This document shows, piece after piece, positions 18,228-26,390 of a DNA stretch of 33,904 nt. A program made the position numbers and the translations under genes. Below the pieces are notes generated by a model. It did no database searches, was not told where the DNA came from, and worked only from the letters and a program-made list of their open reading frames with translations. Origin of the DNA: Bradyrhizobium sp. (lineage in GTDB: Bacteria; Pseudomonadota; Alphaproteobacteria; Rhizobiales; Xanthobacteraceae); assembly GCF_027451485.1 (NCBI RefSeq), contig NZ_DAIDJE010000038.1, forward strand, positions 1 through 33,904, given 5' to 3'. The stretch's first letter is position 1. Every line of letters begins with the position of its first letter.

Positions 18228-19331
18228 TCATCCCTGGCTCAGTTGTGAGACGTCGGCGACGGTCACCTTCACGTTGCGGACTTCTCCGTCGCGTTCGACG
18301 GTGAGGCTCACCTGTTTTCCGATTCCCGCGTCCTGAAGTGCCGAGGCCAGTTCCTCCCTGCTGTGGACCGGCGTGCCATCGACCTCGGTGATGACGTCCC
18401 TGATGACACCGTCGACGGTGGCGCCTTCGATTCCCGCCTTCGCGGCCGGCGAACCGGGTGTCGTCCGCACGATGATGACCCCGTCGATGCCGAGACGTGT
18501 CGCCTCGCTCTGACTGGCCGCCACAATTCCAATGCCCGGCAACGGCACGCGTCCGGTGCGGATCAACTGGCTCGCAACACGGTTGACGATGTCGACCGGG
18601 ATGGCGAAGCCGATCCCCGCCGAAGCGCCTGAGCGGGAGAGAATGGCCGTGTTCAGGCCAATCAGCCGCCCGGCGCTGTCGAGCAGCGGCCCACCCGAAT
18701 TGCCTGGATTGATGGGCGCATCGGTTTGGATCATGGCCTTCACCTCGTGCGCCGTGCCGGACGGCAGGCTGCGTCCGAGCGCGCTCACGATCCCGGAGGT
18801 CAAGGTCTGGTCGAGCCCGTAGGGGTTGCCGATCGCAAACGTACTCTGTCCTACCTGCAGGTTCGCGGATTCGCCGACCGCGATAGGTTGAAGGGCGGAT
18901 TTCGGCCGCAGCAGTTGCAGAACGGCGAGATCGTAATTCGGAGCCGTGCCGACCACGCGCGCTTCGACAAATTCGCCTGAGGTCAGGCGAACGCCGATCT
19001 GGGCGGTGCCGTTGATGACGTGATTGTTGGTGATCACATGTCCGGCGGCGTCCCATATGATGCCGGAGCCGGATTGGACGACGCTTTGCTCCTCGTCGGA
19101 AAACAGCGAGACAGTCGGTGCGGCCCGCGCGAAGACGTGTACCACGGATGGCGATACTTTCTTGAAAAGCGCAATGGTGGCTTTTTCGCCCGCGGCAAGG
19201 TCGCCCCTCGGCGCGACAGTGCGAGGCGACGAGGCAGAAAACCACAGGGCAGTGAGGTAAGGCTCCATCACCCAGAGGGTGGCGAGCAACAGCAGCCAGA
19301 TGATCGAAAAGCGCAGCAATCGGATCGGCAC
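18228..19331 (-). CDS. HtrA/DegP-type serine protease with PDZ domain
   Basis: A membrane-anchored periplasmic protease of 367 residues. One helix (about 8-30) is followed by a trypsin-like domain with His104 (TNNHV), Asp134 (YDLAV) and Ser212 (NPGNSGGPL), a complete triad. A single PDZ domain (about 270-355) recognises unfolded C-termini. One PDZ and an anchor resemble DegS/HhoB-like proteins more than DegP. I choose GTG at 19331 because GAGGAGG lies six bases upstream; a TTG at 19400 is also in frame. It leads the DUF488 operon. With the M50 protease nearby, a regulated proteolysis pair similar to DegS-RseP is conceivable, but no anti-sigma factor is present. Confidence 0.92.
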   Translation of the reverse strand: MPIRLLRFSIIWLLLLATLWVMEPYLTALWFSASSPRTVAPRGDLAAGEKATIALFKKVSPSVVHVFARAAPTVSLFSDEEQSVVQSGSGIIWDAAGHVITNNHVINGTAQIGVRLTSGEFVEARVVGTAPNYDLAVLQLLRPKSALQPIAVGESANLQVGQSTFAIGNPYGLDQTLTSGIVSALGRSLPSGTAHEVKAMIQTDAPINPGNSGGPLLDSAGRLIGLNTAILSRSGASAGIGFAIPVDIVNRVASQLIRTGRVPLPGIGIVAASQSEATRLGIDGVIIVRTTPGSPAAKAGIEGATVDGVIRDVITEVDGTPVHSREELASALQDAGIGKQVSLTVERDGEVRNVKVTVADVSQLSQG

Positions 19332-19793
19332 GTCGGCCCTCCTCGCCGCTCTCAATGCCAGGTTCGAACCAACGTTCCCAAAAGGCCGTGACGCGCGCAA
19401 GGGCTATTGCGCCTCCCAGGTCAGGCACGCCGAACTCGCCGGTGGCGGTCCGCTTACCCGTCGCCCGCTCGATGACGGTGAAGCGCCCGACACATTTGCC
19501 GGCCGCAAGCACGAGAGCCATCCCGCGAGGAGAATGAACTCCAGGCCGGCTAGTGCTCCATCGCGGCCCCCTTCCCGAACTTCGGAAAAGCCGTGGGCTA
19601 CTCACAAACCTGTTGATTCCAGGACCGCTTTGTCGATCTGCGGCCCGAGCCAACGCGCCGCCTTTCGTGCGGGGATTTCAGATCGGCGGTCTGGCCGGCC
19701 TCACGGCTATCCGACTTTGTATCAAAGGATCGAAGCCGGCCGCACCGCGTTGACATGAACCTTGCCGGGGGCGCCCTCGCGAGGAGACGTTAC
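19332..19793. other. Intergenic region between HtrA and substrate-binding protein genes
   Basis: A 462-base divergent gap. On the minus strand a frame opening at ATG 19521 (MALVLAAGKCVGRFTVIERA...) looks protein-like, with high third-position GC for about 50 codons. It has no stop before entering the HtrA gene in another frame, so I do not call it. No operator or promoter was recognised with confidence. Confidence 0.4.
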
Positions 19794-21044
19794 ATGCGAA
19801 CAGCCATCGCTTTCGTCGTTCCGCTGCTGACCGCGCTGTGCGCCGTTCCTGCAGAAGCCCAACAACCGCCCGGCAAGCCGGTGTCCGTCAAGATCGGCGT
19901 CCTCAGCGACATGTCCGGCCTCTACGCCGATATCGGCGGCCCGGGATCGGTCGTCGCTGCAAAAATGGCGGTCGAAGATTTCAAGCCCGACAGCCACCAT
20001 ATGAAGGTCGAGATCGTCTCCGCCGATCATCAGAACAAGCCTGACATCGGATCTTCCATTGCGCGCCGGTGGTTCGACACCGATCAAGTGAACGCCATCG
20101 CGGACGTGCCGAACTCCGGTGTCGCACTGGCAGTCGCCGATGTGACCAAAGAGAAAAACGGCGTCTTCCTCATTTCGGGAGCAGCGGATTCCGACCTGAC
20201 CGACAAGCATTGCTCGCCCAACAACGTGGACTGGACCTATGACACTTGGGCGCTGGCACACGGAACCGGCGGCGCGATCGTGCGGCATGGCGGCAAGACC
20301 TGGTTTTTCATCACGGCCGACTATGCCTTCGGCCATGCGCTCGAGCGCGATACCACGGCCGTGGTCGAGGCCGCCGGCGGCAAGGTGCTCGGCGCCGTTC
20401 GCGCTCCTTTGAACACAGCCGATTTCTCATCCTATCTGCTACAGGCGCAAGGCTCGAAGGCGCAAGTCATCGGGCTGGCCAACGCCGGCGGCGACACCAT
20501 CAACGCCGTCAAGCAGGCGGCCGAGTTCGGCATCGTTCAGGGCGGGCAGCGGCTCGCCGGACTTCTCGTCTTCCTGACCGACGTTCACGCGCTCGGCCTG
20601 CAAACCGCACAGGGCCTGACGCTCACGACCGCCTTCTATTGGGACCTCAACGACCAGACCCGTGCGTTCGCCAAGCGCTTCGCCGCGCGCAACGATGGCA
20701 AATACCCGACCATGGATCAGGCCGGCGTCTATTCCTCGGTGCTGCACTATCTCGAAGCGGTCGCCAAGACAGGCTCGGCAACCGACGGTGCCAAGGTCGT
20801 CGAGGCCATGAAGGCTGCCCACTACGACGACCCGCTGTTCGGAGACAGCACGGTTCGCCCGGATGGACGCGCGGTTCATGCCATGTATCTCGTCGAGGTC
20901 AAGAAACCATCGGAGTCGAAAGGACCCTACGACTACTTCAAGGTCCTCGAGACGATCCCGGCCAGCCAGGCCTTCCGCCCGCTGGCCGACGAGAAGGGCA
21001 CCTGTGGCCTCGTGAAGAGCGCATCGCTCTCAGGTGCAAGGTAG
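19794..21044 (+). CDS. Periplasmic substrate-binding protein, branched-chain amino acid type
   Basis: A 416-residue periplasmic-binding protein of the Peripla_BP_6 (LivJ-like) group. A Sec signal peptide (MRTAIAFVVPLLTALCAVPAEA, cleavage after about residue 22) is followed by VSVKIGVLSDMSGLYADIGGPGS, the standard start of the first lobe. The rest reads through without a frameshift. The ATG at 19794 has GAGGAGA upstream; the in-frame ATG at 19755 would spoil the signal peptide. No permease or ATPase genes accompany it, so it must share a transporter encoded elsewhere or serve as an orphan receptor. In Nitrobacteraceae such proteins often bind aromatic or other organic acids; the ligand here is unknown. 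Confidence 0.9.
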   Translation: MRTAIAFVVPLLTALCAVPAEAQQPPGKPVSVKIGVLSDMSGLYADIGGPGSVVAAKMAVEDFKPDSHHMKVEIVSADHQNKPDIGSSIARRWFDTDQVNAIADVPNSGVALAVADVTKEKNGVFLISGAADSDLTDKHCSPNNVDWTYDTWALAHGTGGAIVRHGGKTWFFITADYAFGHALERDTTAVVEAAGGKVLGAVRAPLNTADFSSYLLQAQGSKAQVIGLANAGGDTINAVKQAAEFGIVQGGQRLAGLLVFLTDVHALGLQTAQGLTLTTAFYWDLNDQTRAFAKRFAARNDGKYPTMDQAGVYSSVLHYLEAVAKTGSATDGAKVVEAMKAAHYDDPLFGDSTVRPDGRAVHAMYLVEVKKPSESKGPYDYFKVLETIPASQAFRPLADEKGTCGLVKSASLSGAR

Positions 21045-21144
21045 ACTAGGGCAGTCGTCCCTGCGTCCTTTGGACGATCGCCTGCGGCAAGCCGGAATCC
21101 GCTCACCGGCGATTGATGGCCAATCATCACAGGGAGGGTCAAGC

Positions 21145-21900
21145 ATGAAGATCGTCGTGATCGGCGGAGCCGGCCTGATCGGCTCGAAGACCGTCGGAAT
21201 TCTGCGACAGGGCGGCCATGAGATCATCGCAGCGTCGCGCAAGAGCGGGATCGACGCCGTGACCGGCCGAGGGTTGAAAGAGACCCTGGCCGGCGCCGCC
21301 GTCGTGATCGATCTCGCCAATTCTCCCTCTTTTGAAGACAAGGCGGTGATGGCGTTCTTCGAGACCTCCGGCCGCAACCTTCTTGCCGCCGAGGAAGCGG
21401 CGGGCGTTCGACACCATGTCGCGCTGTCCATCGTCGGAACCGACCGGACGCCGGACAACGGTTATTTCCGCGCGAAGCTCGTACAGGAGAAGCTGATCGC
21501 GGCCTCGGGCATCCCCTACACGATCATTCGCGCGACCCAATTCATGGAATTCCTCGGTACGATCGCCGCTGCAAGCGCCGATGGAAACGTGGTGAGGCTC
21601 TCGCCTGGCCTGTTCCAACCGATCGCGGCCGACGATGTGGCCGCCATCGTCGCCGATGTCGCGCTCGCGCCACCGCGCAACGGCATCATCGACATCGCCG
21701 ACCCGGAACGAGCGCCGTTCAACGAAATCATCGCCCGCTATCTGAAAGCAGTGGACGACCCGCGCGAGGTGGTGAGAGACCCCAAGGCTCGCTACTGGGG
21801 AGGTCTGGTCGAAGAGCACTCGCTGGTTTCGCTAGGCGAAGCGCGCCTCGGCCGTATCGGCTTGGACGAATGGCTCCGCCGCTCTCGCGCAGGATCGTGA
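21145..21900 (+). CDS. NmrA-like NAD(P)-binding Rossmann protein
   Basis: A 251-residue atypical short-chain dehydrogenase. It starts MKIVVIGGAGLIGSKT with the GGxGxxG nucleotide motif (7-13), and has the middle segment HHVALSIVGTDR followed by YFRAKLVQEKLIAASGIPYTIIRATQFMEF, typical of NmrA/SDR-a5 proteins with a possible Tyr-xxx-Lys remnant. These act as oxidoreductases or redox-sensing regulators. GGGAGGG precedes the ATG at 21145; a longer frame from 21034 is not needed. It follows the binding-protein gene by 100 bases and converges on the GrdB-like gene. Confidence 0.87.
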   Translation: MKIVVIGGAGLIGSKTVGILRQGGHEIIAASRKSGIDAVTGRGLKETLAGAAVVIDLANSPSFEDKAVMAFFETSGRNLLAAEEAAGVRHHVALSIVGTDRTPDNGYFRAKLVQEKLIAASGIPYTIIRATQFMEFLGTIAAASADGNVVRLSPGLFQPIAADDVAAIVADVALAPPRNGIIDIADPERAPFNEIIARYLKAVDDPREVVRDPKARYWGGLVEEHSLVSLGEARLGRIGLDEWLRRSRAGS

Positions 21901-21918
21901 CAGCCCCTGACGTCGTGC

Positions 21919-22791
21919 TTACCTGGCCGCCCCGCTGGCGGCAGCCTGCTTCGCCTCCGCCTGCCGCGCGCGACGCTCATCGCCGAGCTGAAGCAGCCGC
22001 TCGCGATTTTCGGGCGTCACCCGGCCATATCGCGCCCGCCAGACGGCGCTGTCCTCATTCCAGGCAAAGGGCGACCTGACGGTCGTTCGTGGCGCTTTCG
22101 CCGTCTCGAACAGTTGCAGCCCATTCCGCACGATCTCGCGCTGCATGTCGGGCGCGAAGGGATGTCCGCACGGATTGCCCAAGGGAAAATCCGTGAAGTA
22201 GAAGCGCGGGACGCCGCAGTGCTCGACGACATCCAGCGCCGAACCGATGATGACTGTCGGAATCCCGGCTGCTTCGAGATGACGCGCCACCAGGCTCATG
22301 GTCTGATGGCAGACGGGACAAAGCGGACAAAGGACGGCAGCATCCGCGCCATCTTGCCGGACGCGGGCGAGGATTTCGGGCGCGTCCTCCTCCTTCGTCT
22401 TTCGCTGGCTGTATTCCGTCGGCACGCCGTGAAATCGCGCGGTGAGGCCAGCGAAGATTCCCTCTCGCGCCAATTCGGACGCCGCTTCGATCGGCAGGAA
22501 GCTCGCCCGGTCGTTGGTATGTGTCGATTCCTTGTCCCACGCCACATTGTCGGTGAAGAGCCGCTCCGGCGGCGGCGACACCGGCCCCGACCACACGCGC
22601 TTGACGCCGTCAAAATCCGCAGGGCTTGCGGTCGTGATCAGCGCAATACGCAAATCCGAAAGCGGCCGCGGCAGCGGCGCGAAGGGGACATCAGCAAAGG
22701 TCGCCCATTTGTAGTCGTTGGCATAACCGAGAGCGCGGTAATAATGGCGCGTGCGCTCCATGTAGCGGACCGGGGCATCTGCTTCAGCCAT
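21919..22791 (-). CDS. GrdB/PrdB-like protein, cysteine variant of the selenoprotein B family
   Basis: A 290-residue protein resembling the glycine/sarcosine/betaine reductase selenoprotein B family. The centre holds Cys155, Cys158 and Cys161 in VLCPLCPVCHQT. In classic GrdB the first redox residue is selenocysteine; here it is an ordinary cysteine codon. It is shorter than GrdB (about 430 residues). True reductase partners (GrdA, GrdC, GrdE) are absent, so a Stickland-type role is unlikely; an aerobic redox or demethylation-type role is possible but unproven. The ATG at 22791 has GGGAGG upstream. It is probably co-transcribed behind the 2OG-Fe(II) oxygenase gene, 42 bases away. Confidence 0.78.
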   Translation of the reverse strand: MAEADAPVRYMERTRHYYRALGYANDYKWATFADVPFAPLPRPLSDLRIALITTASPADFDGVKRVWSGPVSPPPERLFTDNVAWDKESTHTNDRASFLPIEAASELAREGIFAGLTARFHGVPTEYSQRKTKEEDAPEILARVRQDGADAAVLCPLCPVCHQTMSLVARHLEAAGIPTVIIGSALDVVEHCGVPRFYFTDFPLGNPCGHPFAPDMQREIVRNGLQLFETAKAPRTTVRSPFAWNEDSAVWRARYGRVTPENRERLLQLGDERRARQAEAKQAAASGAAR

Positions 22792-22833
22792 ATCACGCCT
22801 CCCTTCTGCTTCGTTCAACCCTGACGCCACGCC

Positions 22834-23475
22834 CTAGCCCTGCACATAGAGCCCGAAATTGAAGGCGATGGAAATGCGCAAGTCGTTGCCGCGGTAGGGC
22901 CGCACGGCGTGCAGCAGGAACGACGGAAAGATGAACATCATGCCGGCGCGCGGCCGGATGGTCTCGGCGCTCCCGGCGGAGCGGCCGTCCTCGCCGGCGA
23001 ATTTCAGTGACGGCGCATGCATCATCGGCGCCGGGCCGCGCGGATCGAACATCTCGAATTCGCCGCCAAGCGATGGATCGTCGGCGCAGCCGCCGTCGCG
23101 GACATAATAGGTGCCCGACCAGAACGATCCCGGATGATAGTGGCAGGAGTTGGAATCACCGGCGGCGTTCACATTGGCCCAGGCCTCGACGACCCAGTCC
23201 GGCCGCACCGGCTTCCCGTCGCGGTCGCTCGTCATCTGAGTGACGACATTGCGGGCGACGCCAAGCACTTCCTCCATCCGCTTGCCGCCCCATTGCGCAA
23301 GATCGCGCCGCGAATGCCAGCCTCCGATATTCGAGGCGCCAATGCTGCCGTGCTCGGCGCGGCGGCGCAGGATAATCTCCTCCAGTTCGGCATTGCGCGC
23401 CTGCGCATCGGGCAGCATCAACGCCGCCACCGGCGTGGCGAACAGGCCCCTCACTTCGACGTTGCCGCCTGCCAT
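22834..23475 (-). CDS. 2OG-Fe(II) oxygenase family protein
   Basis: A 213-residue protein resembling the TIGR02466-type putative 2-oxoglutarate/iron-dependent oxygenases. The iron region is SCHYHPGSFWSGTYYV with His112 and His114, the distal ligand is His189 in FPSFLLHAVRPY, and Arg200 (RISIAFNF) is suited to bind 2-oxoglutarate. These are jelly-roll dioxygenases; some act on amino acids or peptides. The substrate is unknown. The start at 23475 has AAGGA upstream; 28 upstream in-frame codons are probably untranslated. It is followed by the GrdB-like gene. Confidence 0.82.
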   Translation of the reverse strand: MAGGNVEVRGLFATPVAALMLPDAQARNAELEEIILRRRAEHGSIGASNIGGWHSRRDLAQWGGKRMEEVLGVARNVVTQMTSDRDGKPVRPDWVVEAWANVNAAGDSNSCHYHPGSFWSGTYYVRDGGCADDPSLGGEFEMFDPRGPAPMMHAPSLKFAGEDGRSAGSAETIRPRAGMMFIFPSFLLHAVRPYRGNDLRISIAFNFGLYVQG

Positions 23476-23559
23476 CTCCACTTTCCTTCTCGTCGGCGCA
23501 GCGATTGAGCAGAAGGATACACCACTTGGCCGCCAAGCGAAGCGGCGAACGGCCGCCAT

Positions 23560-25116
23560 CTACGGCGACTGTACCGTGCGGCGTTCCGCCATGAAAACGT
23601 CCAGCGCCTTGATCTGATCGCCGGTCAGCCGCAAGCCGAGCTTGGAGCGGCGCCAGACCACGTCAGCCGCTTCCTCCGCCCATTCCTCGCGCATCAGGTA
23701 AAGCACCTCGGCTTCGGAGAGCCCGGCGCCAAAGTCGCGCCCGAGCGCGGTCTTCTCCTTGGCTGGACCAAGAATGCGCCGTGCCCGCGTTCCATAGGCG
23801 CGGGCGAGACGGCGGCATTGCAACGTCTCAAGCCATGGATAATCGCGCGCGAGATCCGCCACAAGCTGTTCAAATCCCTGTACGGGAAAATCGCCGCCGG
23901 GCAGCGGCTGGCCCGCCGACCAATCATGTCGCCCGCGCGCCTGCGCACCGATATGCTGGCCGAGCTTCTCCAGCACATGCAGCGCCAGACGCCGGTACGT
24001 GGTGATCTTGCCGCCGAATACGGACAACAGCGGCGCGCCGGCTTCATCGAGTTCGAGCACATAGTCGCGCGTCGTCGCCTGGGCTGCGCTGGCGCCATCG
24101 TCATAGAGCGGGCGGACGCCGGAATAGCTCCACACCACGTTCTGCGGCTCGACGGCCTGCGCGAAATATTCGCTCGCTGCAGCGCACAGATAGTCGATCT
24201 CTTCCCTCGATGCGGCAACCTTCGAAGGATCGCCGTGATAGTCGAGATCGGTCGTTCCGATCAGCGTGAAATCATGCTCGTAGGGAATGGCGAAAATGAT
24301 CCGCTTGTCGGCGTTCTGGAAAATGTAGCAGCGGCCATGATCGAACAGCTTCGGCACCACGATGTGCGAGCCCTGCACCAGCCGCACCTCGGCGCGGGTC
24401 TGACGGCCGAGCGTCAATGCGAGCACATGATCAACCCAGGGCCCGGCCGCGTTGACCAGAATGCGCGCGCGAATGGTCTCGCGCTGTCCGTTGCGGCAGT
24501 TCTCCGTCGTAACCTGCCAGGCGTTTGCGCCACGCTCGGCGGCAATCGCCCGGGTGCGGGTGCGGATCGTGGCGCCGCGCTCCCGGGCGTCGCTCGCATT
24601 GAGCGCTACCAGCCGCGCGTCCTCGACCCAGCAGTCGGAATATTCGAAGCCGCGCCGGTAAACGCCGGCCTTGAGCGGCTTGCCGGCCGCATCGCGCGTC
24701 AGATCGAGTGTCCTTGTCGGCGGCAACAGCTTGCGCCCGCCCAAATGGTCGTAGAGGAACAGCCCTAACCGCAACATCCAGGCCGGACGCAGGCCCTTGT
24801 GATAGGGCAGAACGAAGCGCAGCGGCCAGACGATATGCGGCGCCATCCGCCACAGCACCTCGCGCTCCATCAGCGCCTCGCGCACCAGGCGAAACTCGAA
24901 ATATTCGAGATAGCGCAGGCCGCCATGGATCAGCTTGGTCGCCGCCGAGGACGTGCCGCTCGCGAGATCCCCCTGCTCGCACAGATAAACGGAGAGACCG
25001 CGGCCGACCGCATCGCGCGCGATCCCGCAGCCATTGATCCCGCCGCCTATCACCGCGAGATCATAGGTCCGGCCCGGTCCCGCCTCGGCGCTTTGCTCGA
25101 TGTCCGATTGCTCCAT
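23560..25116 (-). CDS. glpD: Aerobic glycerol-3-phosphate dehydrogenase
   Basis: A 518-residue FAD enzyme that oxidises sn-glycerol-3-phosphate to dihydroxyacetone phosphate and passes electrons to quinone at the inner membrane. The FAD dinucleotide fold is AVIGGGINGCGIARDAVGRG (about 21-40). TSSAATKLIHGGLRYLE, the GTTDLDYHGDP loop and FGGKITTYRRLA are all standard GlpD signatures. It begins 6 bases after the glpR stop, so the two genes form an operon. The divergent importer supplies glycerol. The kinase step is not encoded in the window. Confidence 0.96.
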   Translation of the reverse strand: MEQSDIEQSAEAGPGRTYDLAVIGGGINGCGIARDAVGRGLSVYLCEQGDLASGTSSAATKLIHGGLRYLEYFEFRLVREALMEREVLWRMAPHIVWPLRFVLPYHKGLRPAWMLRLGLFLYDHLGGRKLLPPTRTLDLTRDAAGKPLKAGVYRRGFEYSDCWVEDARLVALNASDARERGATIRTRTRAIAAERGANAWQVTTENCRNGQRETIRARILVNAAGPWVDHVLALTLGRQTRAEVRLVQGSHIVVPKLFDHGRCYIFQNADKRIIFAIPYEHDFTLIGTTDLDYHGDPSKVAASREEIDYLCAAASEYFAQAVEPQNVVWSYSGVRPLYDDGASAAQATTRDYVLELDEAGAPLLSVFGGKITTYRRLALHVLEKLGQHIGAQARGRHDWSAGQPLPGGDFPVQGFEQLVADLARDYPWLETLQCRRLARAYGTRARRILGPAKEKTALGRDFGAGLSEAEVLYLMREEWAEEAADVVWRRSKLGLRLTGDQIKALDVFMAERRTVQSP

Positions 25117-25122
25117 CTGGCG

Positions 25123-25917
25123 TCAGTCCTGCATTTCCTCAGGAGGGCTGTCCGGAAGCGCCTCGACCACTTGCACGCCGTGCGCCGCGCAGGTCTCCCG
25201 CAAGGCAATCGAATCGAGCCGGTCGGTCACGAAGGTGTGGATTTGCGACATGTGGGCGATCCGTACCGGTGCCGCGCGCTGAAGCTTCATACGATCGCAG
25301 ACCAGCATCACCCGTCGCGCATTCTCGATGATGGCGCGCGAGGCCGTCACCTCGAGCGCGTCGAAATCCAGGAGCGAGCCGTCCTCGTCGAGCGCGGAGG
25401 CGCCGATCACGGCAGTATCGACCTTGAACTGGCGAATGGAATCGACGGCGCCGCCGCCGATCACCGCGCCGTCGGAGCGGCGTACCGGGCCGCCGATCAC
25501 GATGACCTCCATCGACGGATGCGGATAAAGCATCATCGCGACGTTGAGATTGTTGGTGACGACGCGCAAGCCGCTGTGGCTGCGCAGCGCCATCGCCACT
25601 TCTTCGGTCGTGGTGCCGATATTGATGAAGAGCGAGGACTTGTCGGGGATCAACGCCGCGGCCGCGGCGCCGATCGCGCGCTTGGCATCGGCTGCGATCA
25701 GGCGGCGGGCCTCGTAGGACAGGTTCTCCACGGAAGAGGAAATCAGCGCGCCGCCGTGGGTGCGTGTCAGCACGCGGCGGTCGCAGAGATCGTTCAGGTC
25801 GCGCCGGATCGTTTGCGGCGTGACGTCGAAGCGGACTGCCAGGTCCTCGACGGTGACCCGCCCCGTTGCGCGCGCGAGCGAGACGATATCGTTCTGGCGA
25901 TCAGAAAGCGGCTGCAT
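25123..25917 (-). CDS. glpR: DeoR/GlpR-family repressor of the glycerol genes
   Basis: A 264-residue regulator. The N-terminal DeoR helix-turn-helix (RQNDIVSLARATGRVTVEDL through TPQTIRRDLNDL, about 7-45) and the HGGA hinge are followed by a sugar-phosphate isomerase-like domain (about 75-250) with the NIGTTTEEVA phosphate-binding loop and the RSDGAVIGGGAVDSI segment. GlpR proteins bind glycerol-3-phosphate and then release DNA. Its position directly ahead of glpD and divergent to the importer makes it the likely repressor of both units. GGGAGC precedes the ATG at 25917. Confidence 0.93.
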   Translation of the reverse strand: MQPLSDRQNDIVSLARATGRVTVEDLAVRFDVTPQTIRRDLNDLCDRRVLTRTHGGALISSSVENLSYEARRLIAADAKRAIGAAAAALIPDKSSLFINIGTTTEEVAMALRSHSGLRVVTNNLNVAMMLYPHPSMEVIVIGGPVRRSDGAVIGGGAVDSIRQFKVDTAVIGASALDEDGSLLDFDALEVTASRAIIENARRVMLVCDRMKLQRAAPVRIAHMSQIHTFVTDRLDSIALRETCAAHGVQVVEALPDSPPEEMQD

Positions 25918-26098
25918 CGGCGCTCCCGGATCGAATGAGGTCAGGCGCGCGCAAACCGCAAGGACAGATGATTGCGATCAAGGACATATGCCGCCCCCGA
26001 TACCGTTCCCGAACAAGAAAACCTCCCGCATGGCGCAGGCCCCAGCCACCCGACGCCTCCGCTCCTCTGGACCCGACGTCGCCGCCCATTCAGAAGTG

Positions 26099-26125
26099 CA
26101 TTTTCTTTTCATTTTCGTTTTGCTC
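26099..26125. promoter_or_regulatory. TTTTC-repeat tract, candidate GlpR operator
   Basis: TTTTC occurs at 26101, 26106 and 26112 and is followed by GTTTTGCTCG. Pyrimidine-rich TTTTCG-type half-sites are characteristic of DeoR/GlpR operators, and the tract overlaps the likely promoter of the importer operon. Assignment is by position and resemblance. Confidence 0.45.
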
Positions 26126-26126
26126 G

Positions 26127-26154
26127 CTTGCAGACTAAATTAGGCTCGTATAGA
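26127..26154 (+). promoter_or_regulatory. Candidate promoter of glpSTPQUV
   Basis: CTTGCA (26127-26132) and TATAGA (26149-26154) are spaced by 16 bases, in the only AT-rich part of the divergent region. A transcript would carry a leader of about 230 bases before glpS. Confidence 0.35.
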
Positions 26155-26170
26155 AAACAATCAATCAAAT

Positions 26171-26192
26171 ATCGAAACCACAAGATCGAAAC
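26171..26192. repeat. ATCGAAAC direct repeats (14-base period), candidate operator
   Basis: ATCGAAAC at 26171-26178 and 26185-26192. The repeats lie just downstream of the candidate promoter, a good place for a repressor. CGAAA is the reverse complement of the TTTCG half-site type in the TTTTC tract. Confidence 0.45.
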
Positions 26193-26390
26193 AGGGGACG
26201 CGGGAGGGGCCCAATGCCGCCAGTCGGGATCATGCGGGCTTTTGCCCTGTCGCGCCGTCTTCAGCGCAGCAGCCGCGAGCGGGACAGCGCGGCGACGGCG
26301 ATTTGCCCCGATACGGTTTCGCGCGATCGGAGCCACGGCGGCTCTCGCGCGCCACGCACGTTGTTTCCTCCTTTGTCGGCATGAGCGCGG

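Larger units (their letters stand above)
25918..26390. other. Divergent control region of the glycerol regulon
   Basis: A 473-base gap between glpR and glpS. It contains TTTTC-rich repeats (26099-26125), a promoter-like pair (26127-26154) and ATCGAAAC direct repeats (26171-26192), all listed separately. The stretch 26195-26390 looks like ordinary GC-rich leader without a convincing gene. Confidence 0.55.

Noticed and set aside
18121..19653. Long minus-strand frame (510 codons) covering the HtrA gene
   Set aside because: The HtrA frame has a full catalytic triad and signal anchor; the long frame is mostly Arg/Pro-rich antiphase sequence.
25976..25985. TTGCGATCAA-like element near glpR considered as a FixK box
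   Set aside because: The TTG and CAA arms are 4 bases apart instead of 8, so it does not fit the FNR/FixK consensus.
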